This document shows positions 10,246-21,701 of a stretch of 64,000 nucleotides of DNA, in pieces. Every line of letters starts with the position of its first letter. Within the stretch, counting starts at the first letter, position 1. The position numbers were made by a program, and so were the translations under genes. The notes beneath the pieces were generated by a model. The model worked only from the letters and a program-made list of their open reading frames with translations. It searched no databases and was not told the DNA's origin. This stretch comes from Sternotherus odoratus (taxonomy: Eukaryota; Chordata; Testudines; Kinosternidae): positions 33,789,390 to 33,853,389 of the forward strand of contig JAVMKO010000003.1 of NCBI GenBank assembly GCA_032164245.1, written 5' to 3'.

Positions 10246-13200
10246 AATAAAATAAAATGCTCCAAGTACCATTCACTTAAAATATATTAAAAAGATTGTT
10301 AGATGTAATTCAAACATCAGATATATTCTACACTTAAAGCTCTAAGATTGTCATGTGTCATCTTTTTCTTATAATCTTATATTTAGGTATAGATAAGAAC
10401 AACTGCTTTATAGAAATCTCTTCCAGTCCTTTCTTACAATGCTTATAAGAAGGAGCAGTAACCTATAAAAAACTTTTATAGAACAAGAGTGAAGTTAACA
10501 TTTGGAGAATGACTAACTTCACTTGGAAATCTTTCTATGCAGGTAAAGGTAGCACCTACGATCATCAACCCAGGGATCCAGCATTTACAAATTTCATTGA
10601 AATCTCATTTGATAATATTGTTATAGTCGGAGGTAGTTATTACACTTTGAACCAAAGCTGGTTCTTTAGGAAAGAAAAATGACATGATAGCACATCGTTG
10701 GATTAAAATATTAGTCTCACCTATTTACAAATTTATAATCCCTACAGTTAGGCTTTGAACAGGAATGATTTTAACAGCAAAAGCAGATCAACACTCAGCC
10801 TCCTCAGACACTTTTTAGTGCACCTTTCCCTCTGCAAAAGTCAGAATACTTTTCTCACTACCTCCAAACTCAGCATCTTTTCAAAATTAACTCACAGTTC
10901 AATCCTGGGCCATATCAGAGGCTGCCTTAAGGCAGCTTTGTGCTGGTGCTGATCACACAGGGTCAGAGCAGTGTCAAACATCAAAAATCCAAACCGGGAT
11001 AAATCCATTACAAACCTCAACATGGGTAAACTTTTTGGCAGACTTCAGCTGAACTTCAAGTCAAACAGAGCCGATTTATAAGTCCAGATGGAAACCACCT
11101 GTAACTTGATGATTTCACATAGTTTGGGATGCTGAGCGAGGTGAAACATGACAAAGTCAATTCATCCTTAGTTGGTCCATCCTTAGTTGGCTTATACATG
11201 CTTTGGGACACAGACCATATTTGGCGTTGTTTGTGCAGCAGCTACCACAATGGGTCCACTAGAACTACAGCAATACAACTAAATAATTTAAAGTTGAATT
11301 CGGAGATTCTGACAAACCCTCACCCAAAGTATAACCCAGGATTTGGGATGATCCCCGTGAACAAACAACAAGTGTGCATTGATCCTGAGCACATCCAGCC
11401 CAGGCAACATGGATTGCTATTACCTTCAAACTCATGAAGTCTCTTGAACTCAAATCTTCATGGAGTATACTAGAATAATCTAGGAAACCATCAATTCTGA
11501 GCCTTTTCATGGAACAGGTCAGATCACACAGTAAATTTCACTATTTGGATCTCTCCAATTTCTTTTTTTCCCTTCTTTTATTTCCCCACTGAAGGTCATC
11601 CCCAGTTGTTGGGTTTTTTTTTTTCAAATCCTTTTCCAGCACCCAGTAATTCAGAGCTCAACAAATACCAGATATAGTCCAAGTTAACTTTAGAGAGTCA
11701 GTTAATTCAGTTATAAAAGATTCACAGAATTTATGTGTGTCTCCTTAGCAATGTGTAAAGAACTTTTCCTGGTCCTAGAGCACATTTCTGGAAACTCAAA
11801 GCATCATAAAATTGCTACTTGATACACATTTTTTAGTTTCAACAAAAATCAATGTTATCTGGGATATACAGTTCAGAAACGGATCTTTAAATTATGTTAT
11901 TTTAAAATAATATAAATTACTTTAAACTATTTTGTTGGCTGAGCTGTCAGAAAAATCTAAAGATATGTTTGGTTCAATTTGTATGAAAAAAAGTTAGTCT
12001 CATGAGGAAATTCACAGAAAACTGCATGTAACATTTAATGTCAACATCAATCAAAATGCATTATGCATAATGTTGTGGAGATGTAGTACCATACCATACT
12101 CTTTTTCATTAATGAAAGCTCTATGGCTCACATTTTCAAAAGAACACCATTCCACGTTGGAACCAAAGAGCCCTGCACATTGGGCACTGAGCTGTTTTGA
12201 AAATCTGGCCAGAAACATCACTGTGGAAACTGATGGGGGCTGGGCACTTTTGAAAATCAAGGCTTTATTTATCTGCCTACATTGGAGCTGAGCTTTTGAA
12301 AATCTGGGCTCTATTGTGGATTGCTAAACACTAGAAAAATCTGACCTCACAAAGTTCCCCAAAATAAAAATGTGCTATGAATAAATATGATGCCAACAGA
12401 TTTCCTTCATTGAACACACTTCATAACAGAACAGCAAATACTTGGCTCTACTCAGAGGTGATGCTAACATTTGGTGCACACTGTATGCATTATGATGAGA
12501 CCCAGGGTGGGACTGAAAATCTTAGACAATTATATACAGAAACAGTCTCGTAATTACAGGAAGACTTAATTGTAAAACAAAAAAAAATTACTTTAGCAGA
12601 TTTACAATTTTCTACAGAAAATTTGAATATATCCTTCAGGAGCAGTTGGGCTCCTTACATGAGTCATTTCTTACTATTTCTATTTAAAATATGCAGTGAA
12701 TATAAATTGGCAAAGAAATAAGCTGCACATATTCAACACCAGAAACAATGTCAAATCTATGAGATTAATATGAATGGAAGGAAAAATGAAAACTTAAAGC
12801 CGAATTCTGTTTTCAAAATATAGGAGAAAATGAAGAATCATTTTTCCCTAGGTATTTGAATGACTTTATTTCACAATAAAATTGATCTGTCTGCTTACTT
12901 TTTATAAATTGAAAACAGAATATGCATAAATGATGGTCTGAAAGCCATCTAAAATGTATTGCAACTTGTAGAACAACTCAGTCTATGCCCCAGACTAGCA
13001 CTGAACTGTCTGTACAATAAAACATGCATAGCATCAAAAAGCAATACGTTTGTAGAGAATTTACTCTGGCAGATTTATTTCATAAATTAGCTCCCATCTT
13101 AAATATAGATTTGAAGATTATAGTAGCCCTCTATTGTTTTTATCTTTTTTTTTTTCCATTTTATGGGCAATTTACCTCCACTTAAAACTAGGTTATCAGA

Positions 13201-14254
13201 GATTTTAATGGCTCCATTTGTGCTTGCTCAAGGAGAGTGCAATGTTGTGCACGGCCACCAGTGAACCCACATTATATGCTCACGAAATGGCTGGTAGCAA
13301 TAAAACCACATATTGTGACTGGAACATAAATGTAAGATTTCAGTAAGAGAATAGATAAGGACTGAGATTCATTTTGGAAAGCAGAGGGGTCCATGTATTT
13401 ATATTAGCACATTTCTGCACATACAGCTGTATTCTAAATGATGAAACAGAAACTGATTATAATTGGTGTCATACCAGGCATTCCAGGATGGACCACCATG
13501 CTTTTTGGTGTACATGTAGCTGAAATAATTACTCTTTTAAACTTCATATAATAGAAGAACTGGGCTTGTGCATTTGCACATCTGTGCTCTCTACCTGACT
13601 AGTCATTTTGTTATTTTCTCAGTTCCTTAAACCGACTGAGGTAATGGAGCTCCAACTTGAGATCAACAAGTTTTTATAGCATCTAAGGTCAGGATGAAAT
13701 CCATTGCCCATGCTGCACGTGAGTACATTGTTCCTGTATTTATGGGCCCATAATCCTCACAATACTTACCAGATAAAACAATTGGAAGATATTTCTGTAT
13801 TCCACATCTTTCTTTACAAACATTTGGCCAACTGTAATTGACAGCATCTGGAAGGATGTACAAAACTGTATTGGATTGCACTGTACAGAAATCATTTTGG
13901 GGGAAGGGTGCTACCACATTAAAACTAATATTTCCCACCTTGTGATTGATATTTTAATTTTCTTGTGCAGGTAATAATGAAAGATTGATGGATTTTATTT
14001 TTAGCATGTATACTTTTATTATAAAGTATGTAATAAAATGTCTTGCTGTGGGCTATGAGCCCATAAATGTCAATATTGTACAAAGATCATGCCAGAAAAT
14101 TCTTAAATGCAGAAAAAAATTGAAGTTAAGACTAAAACTTTATATTTCTCCCTCTTTAACCTGCCTAGGATGTACTTCACCATTTGCTAGTGTCTAGGCT
14201 CAGTGCATTATGTTATTTTTCAATTATGGAAAGAAAAACAGAGCAGAGAGTGAG
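10246..14254. other. Unassigned 4-kb stretch
   Basis: Mostly AT-rich DNA with no recognised element apart from the small internal repeat at 12190-12312. The open frames (for example around 11129-11510 and 12051-12291) are short, overlap on both strands and show no domain. No splice-like exon could be supported. Confidence 0.4.
12190..12312. repeat. Three spaced copies of TTTTGAAAATC
   Basis: GTTTTGAAAATCTGGCC (about 12193), CTTTTGAAAATCAAGG (about 12247) and CTTTTGAAAATCTGGGC (about 12292) recur at roughly 50-bp spacing. An inverted relative, CATTTTCAAAAG, lies at 12131. It looks like a decayed internal repeat of an old element, but I cannot name the family. Confidence 0.45.
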
Positions 14255-14375
14255 AGTCTAGAGGAAGGGCACAAAAAGGGTTTGAGGCAGCATAAAATTT
14301 TTAAATGATGAGAGGTAGCGAAGACTGGGATTATTTTACCTAGAAAGGAGAATAGTAAGGGGACTTAAACATGGT
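14255..14375 (+). mobile_element. Probable CR1 LINE fragment
   Basis: The run GAGAGGTAGCGAAGACTGGGATTATTTTACCTAGAAAGGAGAA and the AAGGGGACTTAAACATGG that follows track a CR1 reverse-transcriptase C-terminal segment (CTGGG..TTATTTAGCCTAGAAA). It is short and diverged, hence only moderate confidence. Confidence 0.45.
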
Positions 14376-14851
14376 AAGCAAAATTCTGAGAACAAAAATT
14401 GATCAGACACGTCTCTATCGCTTGCCCCCCTCCCCTCTCCCCTCACTGGCCGGCATCTCCCCCACCCAACCCCAAAATCTGATATGGAAGCCATGTATCC
14501 CAACCTTTTCCCACTTACCAAGGGATGCTCTTTGGGGTCTCCTTGGTCTCTCCCACTACCTGGAGCCTCCATCCTGCACCTCTGCTATCCCAGCCCCAAA
14601 AAGGAACATCACACTGCTAATTGGATCATACTATAATAGTTTCATCTTCTGGCTCTGAGCCCAAAAATACTCACACCTTTCTTTGCTGCTCAGATCTAGC
14701 ACATACCCATTCCTCTTCCCTCTTACCCCAAACACTGGTACTTGCTCAATTAGGGGCACAGAGGATCATTCGTGGGGGCACAGGAGATGAGTGGCAATGC
14801 CAGGCAGCTTTGGCCAATCCCGCACATCTCTTTAGAGAACTATGGTCACCC
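14376..14851. other. Unassigned, C-rich, with a possible DNA-transposon end
   Basis: A pyrimidine-rich stretch (14420-14600, 14690-14740) ends in TATGGTCACCCTAA at about 14841-14854. Its complement TTAGGGTGACCATA resembles the TIR of the inner element at 408-1091. I did not find a matching left end, so this may be a truncated copy of that family. Confidence 0.35.
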
Positions 14852-14854
14852 TAA

Positions 14855-15690
14855 GGGTATTTCTACACTGGCAGAGTTACATCACCAGCAATTACATTAC
14901 CGCTCAGAGAGCGCTGAGGGGAAACCGCTGTGGTGTGTACACCCTATCAGCTGCCTGTTCACACTTGAGGCACTTGCAGTGATATTTGGAGAGGTGCACT
15001 CTGTACAGCTATCCCACAAAGCATCTCTTCCTCTTCTGCTGCTAAGAGAGGAAAGGCAAGGCAGAGGGGGCTGCGGGGCAGCCTGGATCCTGTCCCAATT
15101 CCCAGTGATGCATGCTTCACATCCCAGAAATCCCTATGCTTCTATCCGCATTTGGTGCCATCTTTCAATGGTTTGTGTGCTGTGCACTTTGCCTCTTCGG
15201 TCTGCAGGAACTGATCCAGCACTGTTGACCAATATGCTGCTCGCTCTCACTAACATGTCATGAGTGACACAAGATTGCTTGTGGCATTCGTGGAGGTGCT
15301 GACCACAGAAACGCCACTTTAGGGCTCAGGAAACAAGCATTGAGTGGTAGGAGCACATCGTGATGCACGTCTGGGACAACAAGCAGTAGCTATAGAATTT
15401 TTGGATGAAGAAAGCAACATTCATGGGACTGTGTGATAAGCTTGCCCCCGCTCTGCAGTGCAAGGACATGAGAATGAGACCTGCTCTGTCATTAGAGAAG
15501 TACGTGGTGATTGACCTGAGGAAGCTGGCCACTCCAGACTGCTATCGATCAGTTACTAACCTATTTGGAGTGGGATAGTTGACTTTTGGACTCCTGTTGA
15601 CAGACGTGTGTAGGGCTATTGATTGCATCCTGCTCCAAAAGACCATGACCCGTGGGCCCAGTTTTCCATGGGCTTAATGTGGTGTTTTAG
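14855..15690 (+). mobile_element. PIF/Harbinger-like DNA transposon fragment with transposase remnant
   Basis: The left end TAA then GGGTATTTCTACACTGGCAG (14852 on) has the GGG(T/C)...CTACACTG terminus shared with the MITEs at 19537, 47352 and 48452, preceded by a TWA trinucleotide typical of the superfamily's 3-bp TSD. The interior carries a Harbinger transposase piece at 15423-15578, with a frame-shifted continuation to about 15680. I could not find the right terminus, so the element is 3' truncated or its end is replaced by the LTR-like block at 15699. Confidence 0.65.
15423..15578 (+). pseudogene. PIF/Harbinger transposase fragment
   Basis: An open frame of 51 codons ends in a stop at 15576-15578. 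Its second half reads VIDLRKLATPDCYRSVTNLF followed by GVG, then the stop. It matches the HARBI1/PIF transposase signature of a helix with L-W/R-K-L-A-T, a short D/S-Y-R-S-V segment, then FGVGKST. The stop falls where K of GKST would be. Just downstream in another frame, RAIDCILLQKTM continues the family pattern, indicating a frameshift at about 15580-15610. In intact elements this region is part of the nuclease N-terminal helical domain. Here it is a fossil. Confidence 0.7.
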
Positions 15691-15698
15691 ATGCTGCT

Positions 15699-15874
15699 TG
15701 TAATTATTAGGACTGGGGGGCTGTAGGACAGGAAACAGGAAGGAGGGCGGAGGAGTTGAGCCAAGCCTGAGTTAGAGCCACAGAGGGGTGCAGCAGCAGC
15801 TCTGTGAAGAGGTTTCACGGTTGTTAAATAAAGTCTGTTAAAGTTTGTTAGTCCCTTGCCTGCTTGATACAACA
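15699..15874 (+). other. Possible short LTR-like unit
   Basis: The segment starts TGT and ends ACA, and contains AAATAAAG at about 15826 some 45 bp before its end, like a small LTR with a poly(A) signal. The flanking pentamers do not match, so an LTR origin is only a guess. Confidence 0.25.
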
Positions 15875-16635
15875 CTTAAATACCTTGCTGAATTGATACC
15901 ATAATACATATGACATCAGTACTACCATCTCCTCCTCCTCCTCCACATTTCCAGAACAGCCAGACTTGTTTTGCTGCCAGAAGCCCTTTGGAGTGATTTT
16001 GTCTCTGAGTCTCCTTTTTATGACAGTAATTTAAAATGATTTGGGGTAGAATAGGAAAGTTCATTTGAATTCTGTTTATATTATCTTCTTTGAAGGACAC
16101 ACTTTCATTAGCTGTCAGCAGGCAGGGGAATGCAATATAATATTTTATCTTGATGCACTGATGTAAACATAATTCTGGACTAATCTGTATCATATTTTGA
16201 TTTTCTGTTAGTATTACAGAAATTGCTGGCATACGAGTATTACATGTATTTTACTTTAATATCTTTATGGTTCCTGCAAAACATAAAGGGTTCTGTTGTA
16301 AGCAACTTTTCTGCTGCATGTGTCCAAAACATATAGGCTCTCTCTGAAACTACTGGATTAAAACCTCTTGAAACAAGAGACAGCCTGGCTCATAATACTC
16401 CAGTAGCACAATGAATATGTCTACCCCCTACATTATAAACACATCTGTGACAGGAAAGTATAGACTATGATTTATGTGGGCATAGCATTCTTATCGGAAT
16501 GTCTATAGAAATAGGATGAATGAATCATGAACAGAAATAGATGGAGACTCAGATTTCCCAACCAGATCTTTCTACTGTTGGCTTCTACTCCCAGCCTTCC
16601 CCCCAATGATTATTTCATCTAATCACAAGGTCCAA
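15875..16635. other. Unassigned stretch
   Basis: No recognised repeat or coding sequence. A short minus-strand frame here shows no domain. Confidence 0.4.
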
Positions 16636-16682
16636 TTATTAGGAACATAAGAGTCGCCATATTAGGTCAGACTAATTATCTT
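16636..16682 (-). mobile_element. Short CR1 3'-end fragment
   Basis: AGGAACATAAGAGTCGCCATATTAGGTCAGACTAATT is the reverse complement of the CR1 3' terminus (GGTCTGACCCA...TATGGC..TTCTTATGTTC), diverged. Confidence 0.55.
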
Positions 16683-17139
16683 TGCAGAGTAAACCATTAG
16701 AACTGTAGAGAATAACACCATTTGTTGTCCAGGATTACCAAAGTCCAGATTTCAGGCAGATCTGTCTCGAGAACATAAAGGAAATATTGCCTGGTTTGCT
16801 CCAGGATCTCTACCACCTGATCCTTGCTGTGGTTACTTCAGCTTTAATGATGTTGAGTAGAGAGTCCTCATTACATTTCCTCACGTATGATGCGTCCCCA
16901 TGCTGCTACTTCAAAAGCTGCCTCAGATCACAAATCCACCTCTGTGTCATTGTCCACTTTGAAATCACTTCTCAGCCATAAAAGAAACTATGAAGAAAGA
17001 GCATGGAGACAAAACATGAAGAGGTGTAGAGGCCTTGTGCCCTAGAACACATTCCCACCAGAAGACAGGAGACGGTCTCTGCTTCTGGCTTGTGCTCAAG
17101 CTCCACAAACCAGCAATGGAAGACTGAAGGTTTTGTCAG
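16683..17139. other. Unassigned stretch
   Basis: No recognised element. Open frames are short and without domains. Confidence 0.4.
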
Positions 17140-17440
17140 GGTTACCTGTGTCCAAGTACATTTGGTGCTCTCAGTTGTCCTTTCATTTCCTGATGGGTAT
17201 AATAGTGTTTAATTACCCCAAACTCACACAACAAAAATGAAGTTGTGGTTGCCGTAGTAATAGAATCTTGTTGTTGCTATGGCAACTGAGTTAGATTATT
17301 AGGGGATAGTCCAGCTGTTTTTGGCTGGTTGTTGGTTAGTTCAGTGTGTGGCGATAAATGGCTGCTTTTCAAGGTCTACAGCTCTCTGCGTTTCTTCCTA
17401 AAACTACTGCCCCCAAGGATACAACAATTTTAACCAAAAT
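17140..17440 (+). other. Possible solo LTR, unconfirmed
   Basis: The segment begins near TGTCAGGGTTACC and ends near GGATACAACA (about 17433). It contains GCGATAAATGGCTG, which may correspond to a degenerate poly(A) signal, followed by a CTCTGCGTTTCTTCC block like an R-U5 boundary. I found no convincing TSD, so boundaries and class are uncertain. Confidence 0.3.
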
Positions 17441-17643
17441 GCCCCTAACTGTTGCATAACTGAAATGCAAATGAGACCTGCCTCATTCAGCAGTTTCTCC
17501 ATGCTCACCAGTAAACAAGAAAGCAGACTTTTGTTTGCTCACAGGACAGAAGTGTCTGAGTTTTCGCCCGAGAAATTCCTACAATTTCTTTCAAAACTAT
17601 GAAGAATCTAGTTGACACACCAGATTTTAGGTCACACTATAGA

Positions 17644-18022
17644 CAAGGGATGGCCAAACGTATTGGCCCTCTGAGTCACATATGACAATATTCAGAAGTT
17701 CATGAGCCAGGACACATCTGCCAGAAGCCAAGAGTTGGGGCTTCTGCCACGTTCCTGCTGAAGCCCTGTCCACTGGCAGGTGTGCCCCAAAGACCTGAAG
17801 ACCAAATACACTCCTCCCCACAAGGCAGAAGGCTTGATTATCCCCTCCCCCGCTTCACACTGGGCAGAAGTCCCTACTGCACCACTCTGCTGCAAGGCAG
17901 AGGTCCTGAGCTCCCCCCTCCCCAGTCTGGTAGGTGGATAATGGGGGGTGGGGGCTCAGCAAGTCACACTTCAATGGTAAAAGAGCCACAAGTGGCTCGT
18001 AAGCAACAGTTTGATCTCCTTG
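17644..18022. mobile_element. Small non-autonomous hAT element
   Basis: The left end CAAGGGATGGCCAAACG and, in complement, the right end CAAGGAGATCAAACTG form imperfect inverted ends. The flanking octamers ACTATAGA (17636-17643) and ACTATAGG (18023-18030) match 7 of 8. Subterminal GAGCCACAAGTGGCTC (about 17982) is a palindrome typical of this hAT group, also seen as GAGCCGCATGCGGCTC in the 61735 element. Body is C-rich with CAGAAG repeats. No coding capacity. Confidence 0.7.
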
Positions 18023-18030
18023 ACTATAGG

Positions 18031-19533
18031 CTGAGATATCTGAAAAGACTATTGGAAAGTAAGGAATAACGTGTGTGTAAAAATTATGCTGAAACTTTAT
18101 ATGATAATGCAGATATTATAAAACCAAACTTTCACTCCTTGACTCTGTATGGTAATTAGCATCAGAAAGATCTGTGCAAGTCTGTATAGGAATAATATAC
18201 TGGTAGACTGACTACCTAATAGATTTTGTCTTAAATTGCTTGAGAATTTTTTTTTTAAAGTGCTTACAATAATTTGTTATATTAAAATGTAAATATTTAT
18301 TTACTAAGCAATGCTGTGCTCTTCTGTCTTTGAAGGTGACTAGAAGCTATTACCAATAACTATATTTAATATTTTGATACAACAGCTCTGAAGTTCTCTC
18401 TCTTCAAGGCTTTTTGGAATGATTTATGCTGTACTTTGTCTTCACTGCTAAAACATGATGGAGGGGATTTATTTGTTTTTCTTTGTAAAAATAAATGCAC
18501 AGTGAGACAAAAATCACAGATTTAGTATCCAGTTATAAAGACCTAGTGGAGACAAGCTCCATGTAGTTATTATACCCCCTGTCAATGGCTAACCTCATCT
18601 AGTTTACCTCAAGTAAAACTACAGTGTCTGGTAGGATTTTACAGTGGAATAGGTAATGTGCATTAGTTATCCCACCGTAAAAATATACCATTTTGGGCAG
18701 TGAAAACAAAAATCTCTGTTAATTCAGAGTGAAAAGTCCTGAAGAGATAGAACTCTTCGACAAATTGTTATTCTGAGATGAAGGAAAGGGAGTGTAATAG
18801 TGATTTTATATAATTTATCCCCATCACCTTATAGAAAGAAGAAAATATCAAACATGGAAAAGAAATCTGAAAAGCACAGGAGAGCCTGTGAAACAACTCA
18901 GAGACTGGTGACAGATAAGGAAAGTGACTAGCAGATGAGTTTTGGATGCAGCAGAGGAGAGGAATGAGGTTGATTTGGAAAAAAACAAACAAACAAACAA
19001 AAAAAAAACCCACCCCCAAAAGAGAGGACTGTGTTAGTTGATGCAGTACAGGATTTAGACATGGATGAGTGATTTGAGTGTTGGGAGAAAAAGGAAGGGG
19101 GAGATTTTTGAAAATAATTGGAAGAAATAAATGGCATCATTTGGTCATGGCCTGGATTTGGATGGCAAGGGAAGGAAAGAGTCACAGGGGACAGCCAAAT
19201 TACAAGTATTGATGACTGTGACTGCTCAGATATGATTTTTTTCAGAACTTTACTTAATTTTAAAATTTAAAAAAGATGTCTATCCTACACGGTGGATAAC
19301 TTCACACATCATTAATAATACCTTAGTTCTTTGGGGATTTATTGTAATTGTTAACAGGCAGTCACCCACTCACACTTAGACCTCCCCAAAAACCCAGTCA
19401 AACATATGTATTTTGTAGAATGTTTGAAAGGACACAAATTTGACACATACCATTCATGGCATGATTCTGGTCTGTTTATGCATTTATACCATGTTCATCA
19501 TTGAAAGTGTGTTCTGTGTGCTTCAACCTACTC
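18031..19533. other. Unassigned stretch with a CAAA run
   Basis: AT-rich DNA without recognised elements. A simple (CAAA)n run followed by A and C runs lies at about 18978-19018. Frames crossing it are artefacts of this composition. Confidence 0.4.
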
Positions 19534-19536
19534 TTA

Positions 19537-19831
19537 GGGTACGTCTTCACTACCCGCCAAATCGGTGGGTAGCGATCAATTTTCTGGCGATCGATTTCTC
19601 GCGTCTTATGAAGACGCGAGAAATCGATCGCTCGCGGCGCCCTCGTAGACTGTGGAACTCCAGCTTGCCGGGAGGCGCAAGCTGGAGTCAACGGGGGAGC
19701 ACGCTGCCGACCGCCGCCGCCATGAGGATGGACGGTAAGTCGGCTGCAGATACGCAAACTTCAGCTACGTGATTCACGTAGCTGAAGCTGCATATCTGCA
19801 GTCGATCCCCCCGTGTAGTGGACACCAGCCC
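19537..19831. mobile_element. PIF/Harbinger-type MITE, copy A (295 bp)
   Basis: The termini GGGTACGTCTTCACTACCC and, in complement, GGGCTGGTGTCCACTACAC are flanked by TTA on both sides (19534-19536 and 19832-19834). A 3-bp TWA target duplication is the PIF/Harbinger hallmark. The interior is made of stacked hairpins: TCTCGCGTCTTATGAAGACGCGAGA around 19595-19625, CCAGCTTGC...GCAAGCTGG around 19660-19686, and TTCAGCTACGTGATTCACGTAGCTGAA around 19760-19787. It has no coding capacity. It is exactly as long as the copy at 48452-48746 and lies in opposite orientation to it. Confidence 0.8.
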
Positions 19832-19834
19832 TTA

Positions 19835-20209
19835 AACTGGTGCTTCCCTTTCCCAGAGTAGGGAAAGACGATCTTGCCTTCAGCTGAAGGGAAGGGCATA
19901 CAATTAAAGAAATGTTTGAACAAATCTTGAACACTCTAGGAGGTAAATTTGAATTTTTTTCAACCACAACAAATCTGGCATATAAATGCAAGATAGAACC
20001 ACCTTAAATTCAAATCCAAACACAAGGACTGTAAATATTTTACAGGTGCCACCAAAAATTTGAGAGATTTAAAACAAAGAAAAAAATGAACAGAGAGTTT
20101 GCAAGGCTCATTGTTCTAACCAGCAAGGATACAGATTGTACTAAGAGATTGTATTTGTGAGACCCAAGCCACCTGAAACATCTCAAACTAAGGGAAGATA
20201 GGTTCAAGA
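19835..20209. other. Unassigned stretch
   Basis: Nothing recognised. Confidence 0.4.
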
Positions 20210-20400
20210 ATAGCAGCCGTGTTAGTCGGTATCCATAAAGAAAGCGAGGAATACTTGTAGCACCTTAGAGACTAACTAGTTTATTTCAGCATAAGCTTTT
20301 GTGAGCTATAGCTCACTTCGTTGGATGCATAGAATGGAACAAAAGTAAAATGCATTTATATACACAGAAAGGAAGAAAAAAAATGTGAAAACTTGTTGGT
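20210..20400 (-). mobile_element. PLE 3' tail
   Basis: Reverse-strand copy starting at the terminal GACTAACACGGCTGC-type sequence (here AATAGCAGCCGTGTTAGTC). It runs through GCACCTTAGAGACTAACTAG and the palindrome GTGAGCTATAGCTCAC to CGTTGGATGCATAGAATGG. It is about 95% identical by eye to the tail of the 54797-55677 element, which carries a GIY-YIG remnant. That link identifies this family as PLE rather than a SINE. Coding sequence is absent here. Confidence 0.7.
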
Positions 20401-21347
20401 TGTAATATTTAAGAAGAACCTCCATACAAATAATCGATTTATGTTTTACTTAATGACATAATAAATTCCTTGGGTAACATGGATAAAGATTTTACTTTCT
20501 GCATTTTATTTCAGTTCATCTAATACTATAATTGTAAAAGATCTGGGACCACTACAGTGGACAAACAGAAACATCACTTCCCTCCTTTTACATCTAAATC
20601 TATAAAATTATGATTTTATAATTGTATAAAAGTAAAATATTATGTGAATATGCTAGCTGATATAACATTAATGGTTACTTGAGTCACTACTATTGATCAT
20701 GGAAACAGCATTTCAAGGATCAAGTACACATGTTTTTAGGGTTGTATTTAAAAAACAAAACAAAAAACTATCATCATTCCAGAAGAGTACAATGGGTCCT
20801 CCAAAGCTGCTGGAATCTCTATCATGTAGGTACATATTTTGGTACATGTGTTATTTATCTGACAAAAGATGATGTCTTTAGAAAAAAGCAGCTATGCCCC
20901 ACCATGCAAATCCATACTTATGTAGTTTTTAGAAAGTGGATTTCTGACATGATAAAGCATAAAAGCTTCTTCTGGAGCCATTAAGGCTGATGGTGTAAAT
21001 CCTTGAACTATGAATCATTCCAGTCTGATGGCTGTGCATATGTACTAAGCCGGAGCACTGTATTATAAATCCTGCTGCCAGTTGTGGGTAGAAGTCTAGA
21101 AGAACAAAGGCTGGAATCTACAGCTAGTCTGGCTCTTGATCATTTAAAAATGTATATCGCTTGCTGGAAACAGTGTCTCCTCTTCCTACTTAGTTAGCAT
21201 GCTGCATAAAAATAATGTTCATAAAAAGTAAAAATAGTAGGATTTTTTCGCAGTCTGACATTAGACTGAAAAAAAAGGGAAAAACCGATACTAAGGATTA
21301 CTCTTGAAGATTTTCAGTATCAAAAGCATTCAGGAGACTCTTCTGAG
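20401..21347. other. Unassigned AT-rich stretch
   Basis: No recognised element or coding sequence. Confidence 0.4.
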
Positions 21348-21350
21348 TCA

Positions 21351-21621
21351 AGGTTTGTCTACTCTGCAGTCAGGAGTGGCTGTAGCACATGTAGACATAC
21401 CTGAGCTAGCTTTGATCTACTTAGCCTGAACAACAACAGGGAGACCACATCAGCAGAGGGTATCTACTCTATCACATACCAAATATCTCTGGCAGGCTTG
21501 GGTACAGACTGTGCTACTGCAGCTTCAGTGCTATGATTATTCTAGGTAACTACATCAAAGCTATCTTGGATATGTCTACATGTGCTGCAGTCACACCTGT
21601 GATTGCAGTGTAGACATACCC
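21351..21621. mobile_element. MITE with long terminal inverted repeats
   Basis: The left arm (AGGTTTGTCTACTCTGCAGT..., 21351 on) pairs with the complement of the right arm (GGGTATGTCTACACTGCAAT...) over about 70 bp with several mismatches. Shared blocks include CAGCACATGTAGACATA / GTAGCACATGTAGACATACC and TAGCTTTGAT. TCA flanks both ends (21348-21350 and 21622-21624), a possible 3-bp TSD. The GTCTACACTGCA terminus is like PIF/Harbinger ends. No coding capacity. Confidence 0.65.
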
Positions 21622-21701
21622 TCACATTACTTTATATGCACAGATACTGCCTTTCAAATAAAATCACAGCAACTGAAGATAATCCTCGTAAACAAAAAAT
21701 G

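Noticed and set aside
15699..15874. Terminal exon of a host gene because of AATAAA
   Set aside because: No upstream coding exon or splice acceptor was found. The TGT...ACA limits fit an LTR-like unit better, though weakly.
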